Shown: positions 11,210 to 12,168 of the stretch, in pieces
How the letters are laid out: every line of letters begins with the position of its first letter
Numbering within the stretch: position 1 is the stretch's first letter
DNA from: Lactobacillus sp.
GTDB lineage: Bacteria > Pseudomonadota > Alphaproteobacteria > RF32 > CAG-239
Length of the DNA stretch: 12,168 bases
Reading direction: 5' to 3'
Assembly: GCA_031263385.1 (NCBI GenBank)
Contig: JAISFX010000134.1
Span: 1-12,168 of the forward strand
Program-made: the position numbers and the translations under genes
The notes under the pieces: generated by a model
The model's input: only the letters and a program-made list of their open reading frames with translations
The model's database searches: none
Told to the model about the DNA's origin: nothing

Positions 11210-12168
11210 ATGATAAGAAAAGAATATCATACCAATAACACCATAAAACGTATTTATGAGGTTGATGATGAAGGTCTTCGCCATGGGGTTTTTGAAGAAT
11301 ATTACCCCAATGGCAGGCCTTGTATTGAGACGTCTTATAAAGACGGCGCTATTGAGGGTGCTTATACTAAGTTTTATGAAAACGGCAATAAAATGCTGGT
11401 CGCATCTTATGAAAAAGGTCTTCTTAACGGAAAGTATGAAAAATATTACCAAATTGGGGCTATAGAAATTAAAACCGTTTATAAAAAAGGCGATATGGAT
11501 GGTTATTATGAAAGATATTTTGAAAACGGGCGCATGGAAGTAAGGACATCTTACAAACAGGGAATGAAGCACGGTGGATATAAAAAGTATCATGAGAATA
11601 GTAACACACAAATTGACTGCTCGTACAAACTCGGAGAACTTCATGGCGGATATGAAGAGTTTTATGAAAATAAGGTCAAGAAGCTAAAGACATCATACAA
11701 AGACGGAATGCTTCATGGGAGCTACAAAGAGTTTCATGAAAACGGCAAAGTAAGCGTGATTGTTGATTATAGAAATGACAAACGCGAAGGTGCTTATGTT
11801 AAATATTTTGAAGATGGCAAGATTTGCATACAAGCGACTTACAAAGACGGACAATTTTCAGGAAAATATGAAAAAAGCCACTCGAGCGGAACATTATTTG
11901 TTAAGTCATTTTATAAAGACGGAAAGCTTGATGGGTCTTATGAAGATTATTTATTTGACGGTGCTCTACACATAAGTGCTAATTATAACAATGGAAGCTT
12001 GGATGGGGATTATGTTGAGTATCATATTAATAAAAAGCTTAGGATTAAGACATCATATAAGAATGGAAACCTTGATGGAGATTATGAAAAATATCATGAT
12101 AATGGGGTGTTAGATGTTAAGACGGTGTATAGAGACGGTGTAAATATAAATATTATAGAAAATGTTAT
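11210..12168 (+). CDS. MORN/YwqK-type repeat protein, 3' partial
   Basis: The frame is open from ATG 11210 to the right edge (319 codons and two bases) with no stop. It consists almost wholly of about 12 tandem 24-residue units with the pattern SYKDGxLxGxYEKYxENGxxxxKT, as in MORN_2 / COG2849 (YwqK-like) proteins. No signal peptide or membrane segment is visible. YwqK relatives in Firmicutes are annotated as antitoxins, but long repeat arrays in Gram-negatives have no firm function; binding to membrane or protein surfaces is an inference. There is no good Shine-Dalgarno before ATG 11210. The frame is open upstream to 11174 and encodes VEYYKNGRM, which itself resembles a repeat unit, so TTG 11180 is a possible earlier start. 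Codon-level divergence between units indicates old repeats. Confidence 0.85.
   Translation, partial: MIRKEYHTNNTIKRIYEVDDEGLRHGVFEEYYPNGRPCIETSYKDGAIEGAYTKFYENGNKMLVASYEKGLLNGKYEKYYQIGAIEIKTVYKKGDMDGYYERYFENGRMEVRTSYKQGMKHGGYKKYHENSNTQIDCSYKLGELHGGYEEFYENKVKKLKTSYKDGMLHGSYKEFHENGKVSVIVDYRNDKREGAYVKYFEDGKICIQATYKDGQFSGKYEKSHSSGTLFVKSFYKDGKLDGSYEDYLFDGALHISANYNNGSLDGDYVEYHINKKLRIKTSYKNGNLDGDYEKYHDNGVLDVKTVYRDGVNINIIENV

Noticed and set aside
11123..11644. 173-residue minus-strand open frame with hydrophobic stretches
   Set aside because: It lies opposite the MORN-type repeats, whose periodic coding pattern is unmistakable; the hydrophobicity is the mirror of Tyr/Lys/Glu-rich codons.

Overview
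The window is AT-rich DNA from a Gram-negative bacterium. Signal peptides ending in A-x-A, an outer-membrane beta-barrel, a short XRE regulator and a bacterial-SH3 secreted protein all fit a low-GC alphaproteobacterium. That assignment is inferred from gene style; there is no rRNA or other marker here to fix it.

Left part (1-4340). A nitronate-monooxygenase-type flavoenzyme enters from the left edge and ends at a strong terminator. About 290 bp without a gene follow, holding a chain of inverted repeats that could be a structured RNA, and then an XRE regulator. A secreted SH3-like protein and a formate/nitrite-family channel lie on the minus strand. An M20 metallopeptidase (ArgE/DapE type) is divergent from the channel and ends at a two-way terminator.

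Metal block (4342-6143, minus strand). A small secreted His/Cys-rich protein and a His-rich outer-membrane porin form an apparent two-gene operon. A perfect 15-bp Fur-family box touches the first start codon, so the pair looks like a metal-starvation outer-membrane uptake module.

Centre (6200-9529). A 2H-phosphoesterase-like protein converges with a BPL_N-type amidotransferase-like protein. The latter is divergent from a small TrpR/YerC-family regulator, which has a near-consensus promoter, a palindrome over its -10 box and a probably leaderless start. Downstream on the same strand are a phosphoribosyltransferase-like protein and a LOG/SLOG (TIGR00725-like) nucleotide-binding protein, tightly coupled. 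One enzyme class joins bases to ribose-5-phosphate and the other cleaves that bond. This regulator-PRTase-SLOG run is the best candidate for an undescribed system.

tRNA scar region (9530-10312). tRNA-Arg(CCU) on the minus strand sits beside direct and inverted repeats derived from its own 3' half. tRNA-Leu(CAG) on the plus strand is followed by two further copies, one good and one degenerate, of its 3' end plus terminator. Both look like traces of past integration or recombination at tRNA genes; no integrase is present.

Right part (10339-12168). An HxlR-family regulator and an alkyltransferase-like DNA-repair protein (PWHR in place of PCHR) lie on the minus strand. A long MORN/YwqK-type repeat protein with 24-residue units runs off the right edge.
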